Assembly (NCBI GenBank): GCA_949710005.1
Contig: OX453273.1
Location: 46,211,281 to 46,275,280 of the forward strand
DNA: 64,000 nt
Reading direction: 5' to 3'
Origin: Ricordea florida
Lineage: Eukaryota; Cnidaria; Anthozoa; Corallimorpharia; Ricordeidae
The notes beneath the pieces were generated by a model. It worked only from the letters and a program-made list of their open reading frames with translations. It searched no databases and was not told the DNA's origin. A program made the position numbers and the translations under genes. Of this stretch, positions 33,001-39,819 are shown piece after piece. Each line of letters opens with the position of its first letter. The stretch's first letter is position 1.

Positions 33001-36000
33001 TTTTATTATATAGACAAAAAGACATCGATACAAATTTCGGAGGGAAATTACCGAAATTACGTCATCGATAAACTCACGTGTGAGATTATGGAAAATAAAC
33101 CACTCGGGTCCCGGATGTAGTTTTTGTGAATTTTACGAGTGGTGTATTTTCCAGTAAAACACTCGTGTCTATATAATAAAGCAAATTAACGCATCTTAGA
33201 GGAATAACAACTGACGTTTCGAATTTTAAAGTAATCAATTGTCAAAGTCACTGTTTCCCTCCTGTAAAGGGAAGTTAGTCTCACCATTGAAGTCTCATTG
33301 AAGTTAGTCTCACCATTTTGATTGGTAAACGAACCAGAATTTAAATGGATGAAGGTTGGTTCGAAATGGTTGTCACTTGTACCTGTATATCGTCATAATT
33401 CCTCCACAAGTTACAATACTTTGCAATTTTGTGGTAGTTTGGCTGTAAAAAGAACAGTGAGATTAACTTTACTGCTAATAATAACAGAAACACTACCTCT
33501 GAGAGTCTTTTAGAAATAACTATATTGGGTTATCCACAATCGGGCTTTAAGTTATCCAGTTTACGCATTTCACGATGTTGAATTAATCAGTTCGTTTAGA
33601 CTTGCCCAATCTGAGTCGTATTTGCTTTTCTTTCGCAACAGTGGCCTCGTGATGTCCCTGGCCTTGTTGTCACCTGTTTTTTTAACAGTCGATAACACAT
33701 GAAGTTATTTGCAAATTGATCAATTGCTTTTTTTGCTTTGTTGTGTAATTGCTGAAGGTAGATAATCTTTTTTATTTGATTTAGTTCCCTTAGGCTTTCC
33801 ATAAGAATAATTGTATTTTGTCCATTTCTAATGTTAAAAACATGGCCTCATAAAAATACTTTTTTTACAAATTGAGAGAAGTCAGTTGTTGCTTGTTTCA
33901 CTGACATGTCAAGCCTACTCAATTACGTTTGCCCATAACATGACTCAACAGATTGTGGCAACTTATTAGTAAATTCAGAGGAAGCAAGTTTATTACATAT
34001 CTAGATAAGATAATTAATGAACAGTTTAAACGGAATTACGTCGACATTCAGTTTTCAGTATTCAGTATTCATTTATTTTGCCATTAACCACAAAAGAAAA
34101 GAAAAAAAATAATAGTCACACAATACACTTGAAATTCATAATAACTTAAAGACAAAAGACTACTAATGGTTAAGGTGGTAATGGCAAGGAAGCCTGTATA
34201 AAAGTCGGGGGCTTATAAACTATAGGCTTCCTGACAATATAGGGTACATCATACAAAATATGGGGACAGCATAAAATATAAAATGTATTATTTTAAAAAC
34301 AAAAGTAAAGAAGAGGAAAGAAGAAGGATGTAGCTCAACAAAGAGTATATTTGACTAAGAAAGAACGAATTTTTTAAGTCTTTTGTCAAACAATATTAAA
34401 AATTAACATTAAGAGAAAATACGTTTTAACCATCTTGGCAAGCTCGTTGTGTAAGGTGTCTTACCAGATTAAACTCGTTGTCTTAAAACAATAATTAACT
34501 CAGTATATTAGTTAAACACTGATAATTCTTTTACTGTGATGTTGAGGTAATTCTGATAGGCTGGCCAACTGCACGAGAACACTATAGGTCTCCCAGTATG
34601 GTTCAATGCACGTGAAAATTTGGGATATCCTTTGTCCATTTGTCGAGGATTCGCCCAGCAACCATCCAACTTAAGGTAATCCACTTTCCAGTCTGCAAAT
34701 TTCTAAACGATGCATGAAAACGGAAAATGAAAATTCCCTTAGTGCCCTTGAAATTTTTACTCAGTTATTAAGCTTCAAAAATCTCTACAAAAAGAGTTAA
34801 TTTTGCACATAGTGTGAATATTTTGATTCAGAGATGCAAAATGTCTGCCACAAAAAAACATATGGGGGATATGAAAAGACCTTTTATAATTTTTTGATAA
34901 ATCTAGTGCTTGAAATTTAAACTTCAATACTCTCCAGGAGCCCCTTACTGGCAGCGTTCCTCTGTTATATTATTGATAGGACGTTTTAACAAATTAACCT
35001 AGTTATTTTCAATGATGGTGTTTTCACTGCAGTTCGCAGATGTTGGCCAAAGCAATATAGCTGTGCACAAAAGAACTCTCCTCCATATTTCATTTTCTCG
35101 TAGTTACCTCTGACAAAGCATTTCTCATTAAAATCAGTTTCCGATCCCAGAACGCCTTTCAGCAATCACGCATGTCATCTCACACTCACTGCTAGGAGGT
35201 TACCGGTGGGTTGATTTTCCAATCATCTATTTGTAACAAAGCCACCCAACTTGACCAACCCTTTGTACTAATTTAAAGCAGTATAACAAATCTATGAAAT
35301 TGGGTAAATCCAAAAAAAAAAAAAAGAATTGATTAAGTAAGCCCGATGGTTTCTCAGGGTCTCCTCGCCACAATCATTGTAACATCCATCCTTTTTTTAT
35401 CAATGACTTCATTATCATTATTATTATTGCTTGTCCTTGAAATACTATTCATTTTGTGGCAAAAAATAAACAACAACAAGTTATACCACCATAAGGTAAA
35501 AGTGAGATGGTAACGTTTCGAGCGTTAGCCCTTCGTCGGAGGGAACAAAACTATGAAAACTGTTATGAGGTGAAGTGCCAAGGACAACGCGTTTCTAAAA
35601 CTACCAAAGTCTATCCAAACGCCTGCATGATCCAAAAGGTGATGGGAGAGAGGAACGTTCCTGGTGATATGCTTCTGAACCTTCCCATGAGTCTTAGCCT
35701 CCTGTGCAGACGTCCTCTGGGTTTTGTCAGGTGTTCGAATTTCGTGGTGGAGAAATTCGAATGTGTGACGAAGTCCAGAGGAAATCTTCGTTGGAAGCCG
35801 AGTTTACATGAGTCTCTGCGAGTCACTGGTACAAAACAGTCTTGTCGACTATATTTAAAGATTATATTTCTTCAACATTTCCTTCAAATGTAGTTGGTTA
35901 GTTTTAGACTAAAAGAAACAGGTTGTGTCAGCAAGCGATCCAAGCATCAAGGAATTCGGGGTTACTACTGGAACACTAAAATGTTTCACTCAGTTGTTCT

Positions 36001-39000
36001 ATTATTGTACGGTATATTGGGTTACGTCAGGAGCCTATGATTGTGTTCAGAATTTCATGTTCTGTAAAACTAGCAGTCATAAGATGAAATATTAAAACCT
36101 GTGCATCTTTCTTGATATGATTGATACTTCCAGGGTAACCAGCACATGTCTTGGTTCCATAGTCTGAAAATGAATGATTTATTTTGTTTTCACCAAACAG
36201 CTACACACACCATACATTGTTGTCTAAGATGTGAAATCGAAACCATGGACAAAGAACTCTTAACTTGCCTGCATAAATTCCCAGTTTCAGGCCTCTCGCG
36301 TGGATCTGTGCAGATATTAGAAGTGACAAGAAATAACGAGATTATTGTGCTATTCCTTCATCCATCTTTAAAAAACCACTACAAACTTACATACTGTGCA
36401 AGCTTCTTTATTCCACTTGGAAACCGCTTAGGATCAGCTCTAAGGTGTCCTGACTTTGTCCGCTTCTTTGCCATCCAGCAGTCCTGGTGTTAGAAAACGG
36501 TTGTCATTGTTTGTCAAAAGAGTCGATCAAGTACGTTTTATCACGGTAGGCGGCGGATTCGAAGGGCGCTGATGCTTCGAGCGTTAGCCCTTCGTCATTC
36601 GCTACTGGTGAAAGGCTAACGCTCGAAACGTCAGCACCCATTAACTTCTATGGTGGTAAAGCTTACTTTATAAATCATTTTGTATGTTTCTCAGTGAATT
36701 TCGCACCTATGCAGCACCAGGTTCTTTTTCAAAATAACTTCATCAATATTTGGCGACGTCCGCATCACATGCGGCCTACATTAGTTTTGTCTGTTAATCA
36801 AGAAGGGAGATGCAATGATTATTCAATCTGATGTCTTATTACAACAAGATTTGTGGGACAATTTGTCGTTGTGCCTCCAAAATGATATTCTAGTAAGTCA
36901 AATACTACCAAAATGTATATGACACGGCTTAAATTCACAGACACTCTTGATACATACATCTATGCAGACGTATTTGTAACCAGCTTCCCTATATCCTCCC
37001 CGAACAATAGCATCGGCCATTTCCATGTACAACCTCTCGCTGTAAAGGGAGGAAAAAAAGACAAAAAGCCAAGAATCAGTAGCCTTAAATCTCATCCAGA
37101 TTGCAGTCGGAAATCGATCCATTGATTACTTTTGCGGACGGCGGTTCATTCATCTCGCTCTCCAGTCAAGGATGAATAAAAACAAATTTGAAAACTTCTA
37201 CTGAGTGTAAGTATATTACGGTATATGTGTTATTACCTTTAATAAAACCATTAAAAATGTACTCCTAAATATGTTTTGAATTGAATATCATTGTGTCTTG
37301 TTCTATAAAGAATGACACGTGAAAAACACGTGAACACATGGCCAGAAAAAAAATAGTTATAGTATTCAGTGCTGTTGTGAAGGTGCTAAAAAAACCAAGC
37401 AGTCCACCCCCAGTGGAAACTAATTCACGAATTCCGGGTATTGTACCCCTCGCACTCCCCTCCCTGGATAGAATGCTAGTTTGTTACATGGCTTTTTATC
37501 TCCTGAAGGGCAAAATCTGTCTCAAAACTCAGGAAATTATTTTAGTTGTTATTTTAAAAATCATGTTCACCTCTCATAAATCATATTTGCTATATCCAGC
37601 TAAAACTGAGGCCTGGGTTTTCACCCGTTGTGAGTTTTAATCGATGTTCTCAGTACAACAGCCTTGTATATGGAACCGTGGCGGATCGTTTTAGAGACGA
37701 AACGTTCAGACTGTGCAGGATATTTAGCCTTAATTAAACTTGTTTGTTTACCTAATGCAGTTTGCTGGATCATTTTCACAGTCTGTAACACAACGGAATC
37801 TTTCCCATGACATCCATCCCACTATAGAAAGGTGACAGGGAAAAATGTTCAATGATATCAGTAGATCGCATTCAGTTCCTCATTTCAGGCCTGTTTCTTC
37901 AGTTTTTATTCTTTCTTTACTGGTGCTAATGTCAATTTATCTTTGTTCTGCAATTAACACAGTCGCATGTATATGTTTTAAGTCTTCATTCATTAATGAG
38001 GGTCCCCAACAGGGTTCCTCAAACCCGCCATCCCGGCGGCGGCCAAGATTTTCCGTAAATCCCGTCATCGCGACGGTTTTTATCAGCTAATCCCGACAGG
38101 ATAAAGTCCCTTACGAAAGAGAAAAGCTTATTCAGTGGATCCAGATTTTGTCCAAGCATTGACAATCAACTCCATCTCTTTGCAACGAAACAAAGACAGT
38201 TTTCTTATTTTCTGTTTTGCGTGGTAAGTCAACTTTCCCTGACTTGGATGACTTGGTACCTGGGGACGGACAGATCTTTTTATTTTTTTTTTAACCTTTT
38301 TCTGAAATATTTTTTTAATAATTTTTTTTTTAAAGATAAACTAGTGAGCAGCACGTCTGCGAACAGTGAAGTTGTAAAACTTCTTTCAGTTTCTCCAATG
38401 CGTTTCGTCTATCTATAAACGTGGACTTCTTCAGGAGGTTACTGTTCAATAAAAAGAGGCTATATTTTAGCCGAACGGGCGGCTATTTCATGTGCTGAGA
38501 AATAGCGAGAGAAAAATGTTCTCTTTCGTAAATCCGACAAAACCATTGTGTTTTCTCGACCTGCGCTGAAATAGCCGCCAGTTTGGCTTAAATAAAGGTG
38601 CTCAGTTTGTATAGTAGTGTAAAACTAAGTAACCCCAAGAAGCCGGTCTACGCCGGTTAGATAGAAGCTGATAGACGAAACGCGTCGGAGAAATAAAGAA
38701 GTTTTACAACTTCACTCTTCACAGAAGTGCTGCTCACTAGTGTACCGGTCATCGATGAAAAAATATTTTGCTTGGCTACTTCCGATTTGAAAGAAGATGA
38801 TAGCTTATTTTTCTTGTACATTGTGTCACCGGACTTCCCAGATCTCAGTTCTTTGAACTGATATTTCCCGAATCCCGGTCTGTAAAACTCCCAATTCCCG
38901 TGTCCCGTGAATAACCTAACAATCCCGATCTCGGTTCGCTTTTCCTCTAAAATCCCGAATCCCAGTCTCCAAATAACCCAAATCCAGGATCCATGCAGTG

Positions 39001-39819
39001 GAACCATTCTTTGTTAAGCTAGATGGTAACGGCTTCTCAATCCGACATCCTTTAAATCCATTCAAAACGGCAAATGTTTGCATTGGCTGCTAAATACTGT
39101 TCAGACAAAAGTGTAATTGAAACTGAGACTTTAGTTTCCGGTAAAACTGATCAGAATTTCCTCTCCATCGCCTCTGATGGATTAAATCAAATATTTCTCC
39201 CTGTTTGTCAAAGGTAGGCTAAGCGGATTGTTGGATCAGCGTAGTTAAAATAGCAACACACATTTTAACACGACCAGCTAACGTTAGACCAAGTTCTCCC
39301 TGTTTCAGAGTTTTTACACTCTGCTACAGTTTCTGACCTCATTGGCTAACAACTACTGTACAATTCCTTAATAGCCGGTCTGAACGTTTGTGGTTATCTG
39401 CTTTTCTGACTAAATTCAGCGAAATTGCACTTTATACTATCCCCAAAAGCGGATTCTGAAAATAGTGTTTCTATTGTTTCCAGGGGCCTGTTTCTCGAAG
39501 GCCCCAGAAAGTTAACGGCCCGGAGTTCAGACAGTTAATTGGGAGTCTATCGAGTGTTTGTATAGTTCTTGACGTACGAACCAGCCCTACATGAAAATAA
39601 CATTAGAATTGCCAAGCTTAAGATTAACAAATTAAATTGTAATTCCCGTTAAAAATATTGAAATCATAAATGGCTTTCCGGAGAAAAGGGGCCTAGTGCC
39701 AAAAGGTCCTTCCACTTACTTGGAGGAGTCAAAGCAAGCCCGTTATCCAATGTTGTAACCTGTCCAAGCAAGCAATAGAATAGATAAACTAATAGCACTT
39801 TTCTCGGCATTTCATTCAT
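17865..39819 (-). CDS. NAGA: Alpha-N-acetylgalactosaminidase-like GH27 gene, complete
   Basis: Lysosomal GH27 exo-hydrolase. Fourteen exons, 1275 nt: 39720-39819, 37752-37821, 36958-37039, 36391-36483, 36269-36305, 36099-36163, 34535-34702, 33383-33442, 32315-32416, 30294-30368, 29880-29944, 29118-29175, 28277-28393, 17865-18047. The product is 424 aa, the usual family length. Residues 1-22 or so are a signal peptide (an in-frame Met at 39810 is an alternative start). [13 protein letters not shown] follows; nucleophile Asp162 (YLKLDGCW), specificity loop FSCSWPAY (Ser194, Ala197, as in NAGA), acid/base Asp223 (WRNYDD), [19 protein letters not shown]; the C-terminal beta domain ends [10 protein letters not shown]. 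Exon lengths match the downstream paralog except exons 1 and 12. Intron 5 has a GC donor. Intron 13 (10 kb) contains a BEL/Pao element in sense orientation; intron 9 contains a 58-bp satellite. AATAAA occurs over the stop codon and again at 17731-17736. Confidence 0.93.
18318..18480. repeat. GC-rich short-palindrome cluster
   Basis: CCTCGCGAAGCGAGG, CCGAAGGCC and CGTAGCGAGG follow each other at 18322-18358, each near-palindromic, then GTGGCTCGCAAGCCCGAG. GC content stands out from the AT-rich surroundings. Function unknown; likely part of a dispersed repeat in intron 13 of the NAGA-like gene. Confidence 0.5.
18500..19028. other. Intron segment, no gene recognised
   Basis: Short open frames on both strands (for example 18518-18718, basic and Arg/Ser-rich) without recognisable domain or start context. 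Could be a relic of an older element; nothing firm. Confidence 0.3.
19034..19584 (-). repeat. BEL-1 3' LTR
   Basis: 551 bp copy of the LTR at 25974-26524, preceded in element sense by a purine-rich tract. Flanked by target duplication CGTAG. Confidence 0.95.
19652..21154 (-). CDS. BEL-1 integrase and C-terminal domain
   Basis: 500 aa, in the same frame as the upstream polyprotein after one TAG. The 29 codons between that stop and this Met are open. Zinc-binding HHCC region about 110-155 ([11 protein letters not shown]...CVICKK). Integrase core with Asp184 (GFDVFG), Asp251 (RCDRGTNF) and Glu301 (HFGGAWERQ), completing D,D,E. DUF5641 domain typical of BEL/Pao about 385-480 ([23 protein letters not shown]). 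Together with the upstream frame it would make one polyprotein of about 2085 residues. Confidence 0.93.
   Translation of the reverse strand: MNESRLRNPTAMELQQATTVIVQAVQAEAFGEEIELHNSIDLSQETENLASRRERKQTLKRSSLHRLDPFIDNNGILRVGGRLRRAKLEQAEKHPVFLPKNHHVTNLLVHHYHERVHHQGRHITRGAIRQAGYWLIGGHQTIARELGKCVICKKLRGPVLVQRMADLPPDRIEATPPFTNVGFDVFGPWTVHTRKTRGGLANAKRWGLIFTCLYSRAVHIEVLESMDTSSFICALRRFFALRGPASLLRCDRGTNFVGAKSELDDALREMDHNKVERYVREQGCEWLFNPPHASHFGGAWERQIGTIRRVLDAMLAELGSAQLTHELLVTLMAEVTGIVNARPIAAVPSDVDEPQPLSPSMLLTLKTRPLGPPPGNFVPTDLYARRRWRRIQYLADQFWIRWRREYLQALQTRPKWEEPKRNLNAGDVVLVKEQGAHRNDWPIGRVAEAIKSEDGYVRKAQVEMFREGKKKTFLRPIKELVLLVHAPADNHLPCPQTSTP
21242..25909 (-). CDS. BEL-1 Gag-protease-RT-RNase H polyprotein
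   Basis: 1555 aa. N-terminal region with a long charged Arg/Glu coiled coil (about 160-240). Gag-like DUF1759 region (about 360-510). Cys/His zinc knuckles ([14 protein letters not shown] near 598; [14 protein letters not shown] near 632, followed by CSIC). BEL-type aspartic protease DUF1758/A17 ([12 protein letters not shown] near 718, LLGRD near 825). Reverse transcriptase about 1025-1200 ([15 protein letters not shown] with YVDD at 1169-1172). RNase H from about 1350 (AFSDAS, FYTDSKV). The frame ends at a TAG (21242-21244) and continues in the same frame into the integrase part. Start chosen at the first Met after the 5' LTR. Confidence 0.94.
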   Translation of the reverse strand: MSGEEADTPNKLEASVHQGTVTRSPGRRVRTLSRKALENETGQKRRELNVLHKMLKDVIRSTEELKEGSDLGRILRDLEGVSEEFTTKLQELMSLLEQDKHGYFGDVDVLLEEEGLTLDRAIKLIQEIKGRQSDKLLETSSRSSRRSRRSKSSVGSSTTSSAARVRALAEAAAARESAEFERMIAEKEHERRKREAEIERTREQERAEHEKELAIIAANKEVAIADAKLRAIEQALDAEETGEKLEIAGIPKAKSDERTSTWVHLSSPPEIPEPKRDSAEQSTPLTRDPKRQENTLLRRTSKIPPTKSCATTNQQGNYGENSQRIHPQSFVTSTPINITGSQLIETLTSANQQIVTGLAKQNLPKCHPDTFSGDPTLFHPWKAAFKAMVRDVDVSPVQEINYLRSFTSGEAQKLVDNYRKRKQGDPSALLNSLWGGLERRFGSAAVITKELLKRMNGTATFSEHENAKLQEFVDLCADVESQLTYLPGLACLNFPNTIQPIAEKLPPSLRGKWEKEVAKYSEKNGDDYPGFQIFSSLIQRHSRIKNNPNILAGTMLTSIRAPTSPNRRVQSRRTLKTNARPASVKPEFRQKSEETKRCPFHERDGHSLEECKAFGAKTLEEKTDWILKAGLCYRCLSEGHRASNCTRKVECSICKDNRHSALLHRERPERTVASAGTVDTKCTLACRPIEGGVSCSKLLLVDVNNMEKPNVFHRIYAIIDDQSNSSLISSELADELGAVGQEEKYYLTTCSGEKELKYGRRVTSVTIRSLNGVASDLPTLIECDSIPHDKREIPTPEMAMRFPHLQAIADEIPPLDPNADVHLLLGRDAPELLKVRESKNGPKGAPWAQRLSLGWTIIGQVCLDIVGGPAHVLACRTSLLSANNGEPWETPMEPERYEFVPCPNHFRIKESFTERGVSENDVFRTTREDNDVSLSCEDRKFIEIMKTGIHKNDSENWEMPLPFRRKDVKMPNNRSQAVNRLNGLIRTLRKKPQMEKDYLEFMQKVLDKGHASPVPSEEVTKSQSSRVWYLPHFGVYHPKKPTQIRVVFDSSAELRGISLNKELLSGPDLMNSLVGVLIRFRKERTAVMCDIEQMFHSFHVDPGHRDFLRFLWFKDNTPGKLIVEYRMNVHLFGNGPSPAVATFGLRKTATDGEEKFGGEAARFVHRNFYVDDGLTSLPTAKRAIALITTTQAMLATANLRLHKIVSNSVEVMEAFPVEERGKGVRDLDLHRDSLPAQRSLGVYWNLEKDSFTFQVSPPNKPFTRRGVLSIVNSIYDPLGLAVPVLLEGRLLLQRLVAMGKKTNNRPLGWDDPLPDALLTKWQRWRASLEELEKVSVPRCYRSVDFGTAVRREIHAFSDASEEAIGTAVYLRQVDNKGNVCTALLLGQSRVAPLQTTSIPRLELCAAVLGAQAGAKVVKEIDMQIDSVTFYTDSKVVLGYIQNESRRFYVYVANRVQLIRKISSPSQWRYVDTNENPADLATRCLSAQNLASSEWLTGPRSLQEDTGSTKEEQEKIPINEDDPEVRKEVFALNTQAKKRHGLGAERFSRFSSFSSL
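25974..26524 (-). repeat. BEL-1 5' LTR
   Basis: 551 bp, pairs with 19034-19584. Three visible substitutions between the copies (near 19057/25997, 19191/26131 and 19371/26311). Ends TG...CA on both strands. Confidence 0.95.
27655..27830. repeat. AT-rich (ATA/ATG)n low-complexity tract
   Basis: AATAATAATATCAATACCAG, ATGATAATGATAATAAT and similar runs. The antisense 115-aa frame over it is a composition artefact. In intron 13 of the NAGA-like gene. Confidence 0.7.
28623..28806. repeat. Near-perfect hairpin MITE, 184 bp
   Basis: Starts GGGTGCGTTTTTTTGGTATG and ends with its inverse CATACCAAAAAAAACGCACCC. The arms stay complementary through GATCCGTTTTTGGATTTGTGA, and an inner hairpin AACCGATGAATCC / GGATTCATCGGTT follows. 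No coding capacity. Between exons 12 and 13 of the NAGA-like gene. Confidence 0.88.
29637..29790. repeat. Palindromic repeat with tandem half
   Basis: GGTTTATACTTCATGC...GCATGAAGTATAAACC forms a hairpin (about 29630-29712) around TATGCCATAT and GCGCCCATCACAATGG. The right half then repeats (ATTGTGATGGGCGCA, ATATGGCATACTGGCATGAA). Probably a partly duplicated MITE. Confidence 0.75.
29988..30170. repeat. (GATA)n/(GACA)n microsatellite
   Basis: Runs of GATA and GACA for about 180 bp with scattered AAGATAG interruptions. The two long antisense frames rich in Leu-Ser-Ile/Cys/Val-Tyr are artefacts of this tract. Between exons 10 and 11 of the NAGA-like gene. Confidence 0.95.
30560..30849. repeat. 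Hairpin MITE, about 290 bp
   Basis: Inverted arms: GCCAAGAGAAAATGAGGTAA with CCTCATTTTCTCTTGCCGAG, and GACAGAATCTATTTTTAG with CTAAAAATAGATTCTGTC. It abuts the 58-bp satellite that begins at 30870. Confidence 0.78.
30870..32084. repeat. 58-bp satellite array, 21 units
   Basis: Exact 58-bp period from 30870, about 20.9 units; core AACAAGGCCAATATTCAGCC then CATCTTGACTGAACAGG and CTTGGTCATGATCAGTGAAT. Units 1-3 have GATCAATGAA, units 4-21 GATCAGTGAA. A second variable site (CTG, CCG, CCA or CTC before AAC) shows a four-unit block, TG-CA-CG-TG, repeated at units 14-17 and 18-21. Lies in intron 9 of the NAGA-like gene. Confidence 0.97.
32085..32240. repeat. MITE with TTATTATATGGCT ends
   Basis: About 150 bp bounded by TTATTATATGGCT and the inverse AGCCATATAATAA. 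It contains AGCCAATCAGAGCG. Directly adjoins the satellite end. A related sequence (AATCCTGAGTTCTGATTGGCT) is near 28020-28100. Confidence 0.7.
32665..33190. repeat. Nested hairpin transposon-like repeats
   Basis: Unit one: GTGTAATGTTCTTTTTATTA through ACACTCTTCTCCATATAATA with inverted ends. Unit two starts GGATATTACACGGTGGCG and ends with the inverse CGCCGTGTAATGTTC; its interior has inverted AATATTTTACGAACGAGCGC / GTAAAATATCGTTC. A third part has CACTCGGGTCCCGGATG and ends ACTCGTGTCTATATAATAA. The same family flanks BEL element 2. Confidence 0.75.
34050..34400 (-). repeat. LINE 3' UTR fragment
   Basis: Shares TTTATTTTGCCAT and GGCAAGGAAGCC followed by a GGCTTAT...TAGGCTTCC pattern with the 3' end of the LINE fragment at 61310-62330 (minus strand). 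No coding part remains. In intron 7 of the NAGA-like gene. Confidence 0.55.
35290..35545. repeat. CGTTAGCCCTTCGTC repeat, interrupted copy
   Basis: Starts AAATTGGGTAAATCC and poly(A), then GATTAAGTAAGCCC; resumes at AAGTTATACCACCATAAGGT and GTAACGTTTCGAGCGTTAGC CCTTCGTC. About 130 bp of other sequence sits between the halves. Confidence 0.65.
36559..36725. repeat. CGTTAGCCCTTCGTC repeat, hairpin copy
   Basis: GATGCTTCGAGCGTTAGCCC TTCGTC faces the inverse AGGCTAACGCTCGAAACGTC at 36605, then ATGCAGCACCAGGTTCTTTT. In intron 3 of the NAGA-like gene. Confidence 0.7.
38335..38745. repeat. Inverted-repeat element (CTAGTGAGCAGCAC ends)
   Basis: Left arm ACTAGTGAGCAGCACGTCTG then GTGAAGTTGTAAAACTTCTT; right arm has AAGAAGTTTTACAACTTCAC and ends GTGCTGCTCACTAGT. 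Arms of about 75 bp; interior without coding frame. Sits between two halves of another repeat rich in ATCCCG (about 38000-38240 and 38750-39005), so it probably inserted into it. Confidence 0.75.

Noticed and set aside
35507-35893. 128-aa plus frame
   Set aside because: Begins inside a dispersed repeat (GCGTTAGCCCTTCGTC) and contains an inverted segment (TCGAATTTCGTGGTGGAGAA region); more likely repeat-derived.
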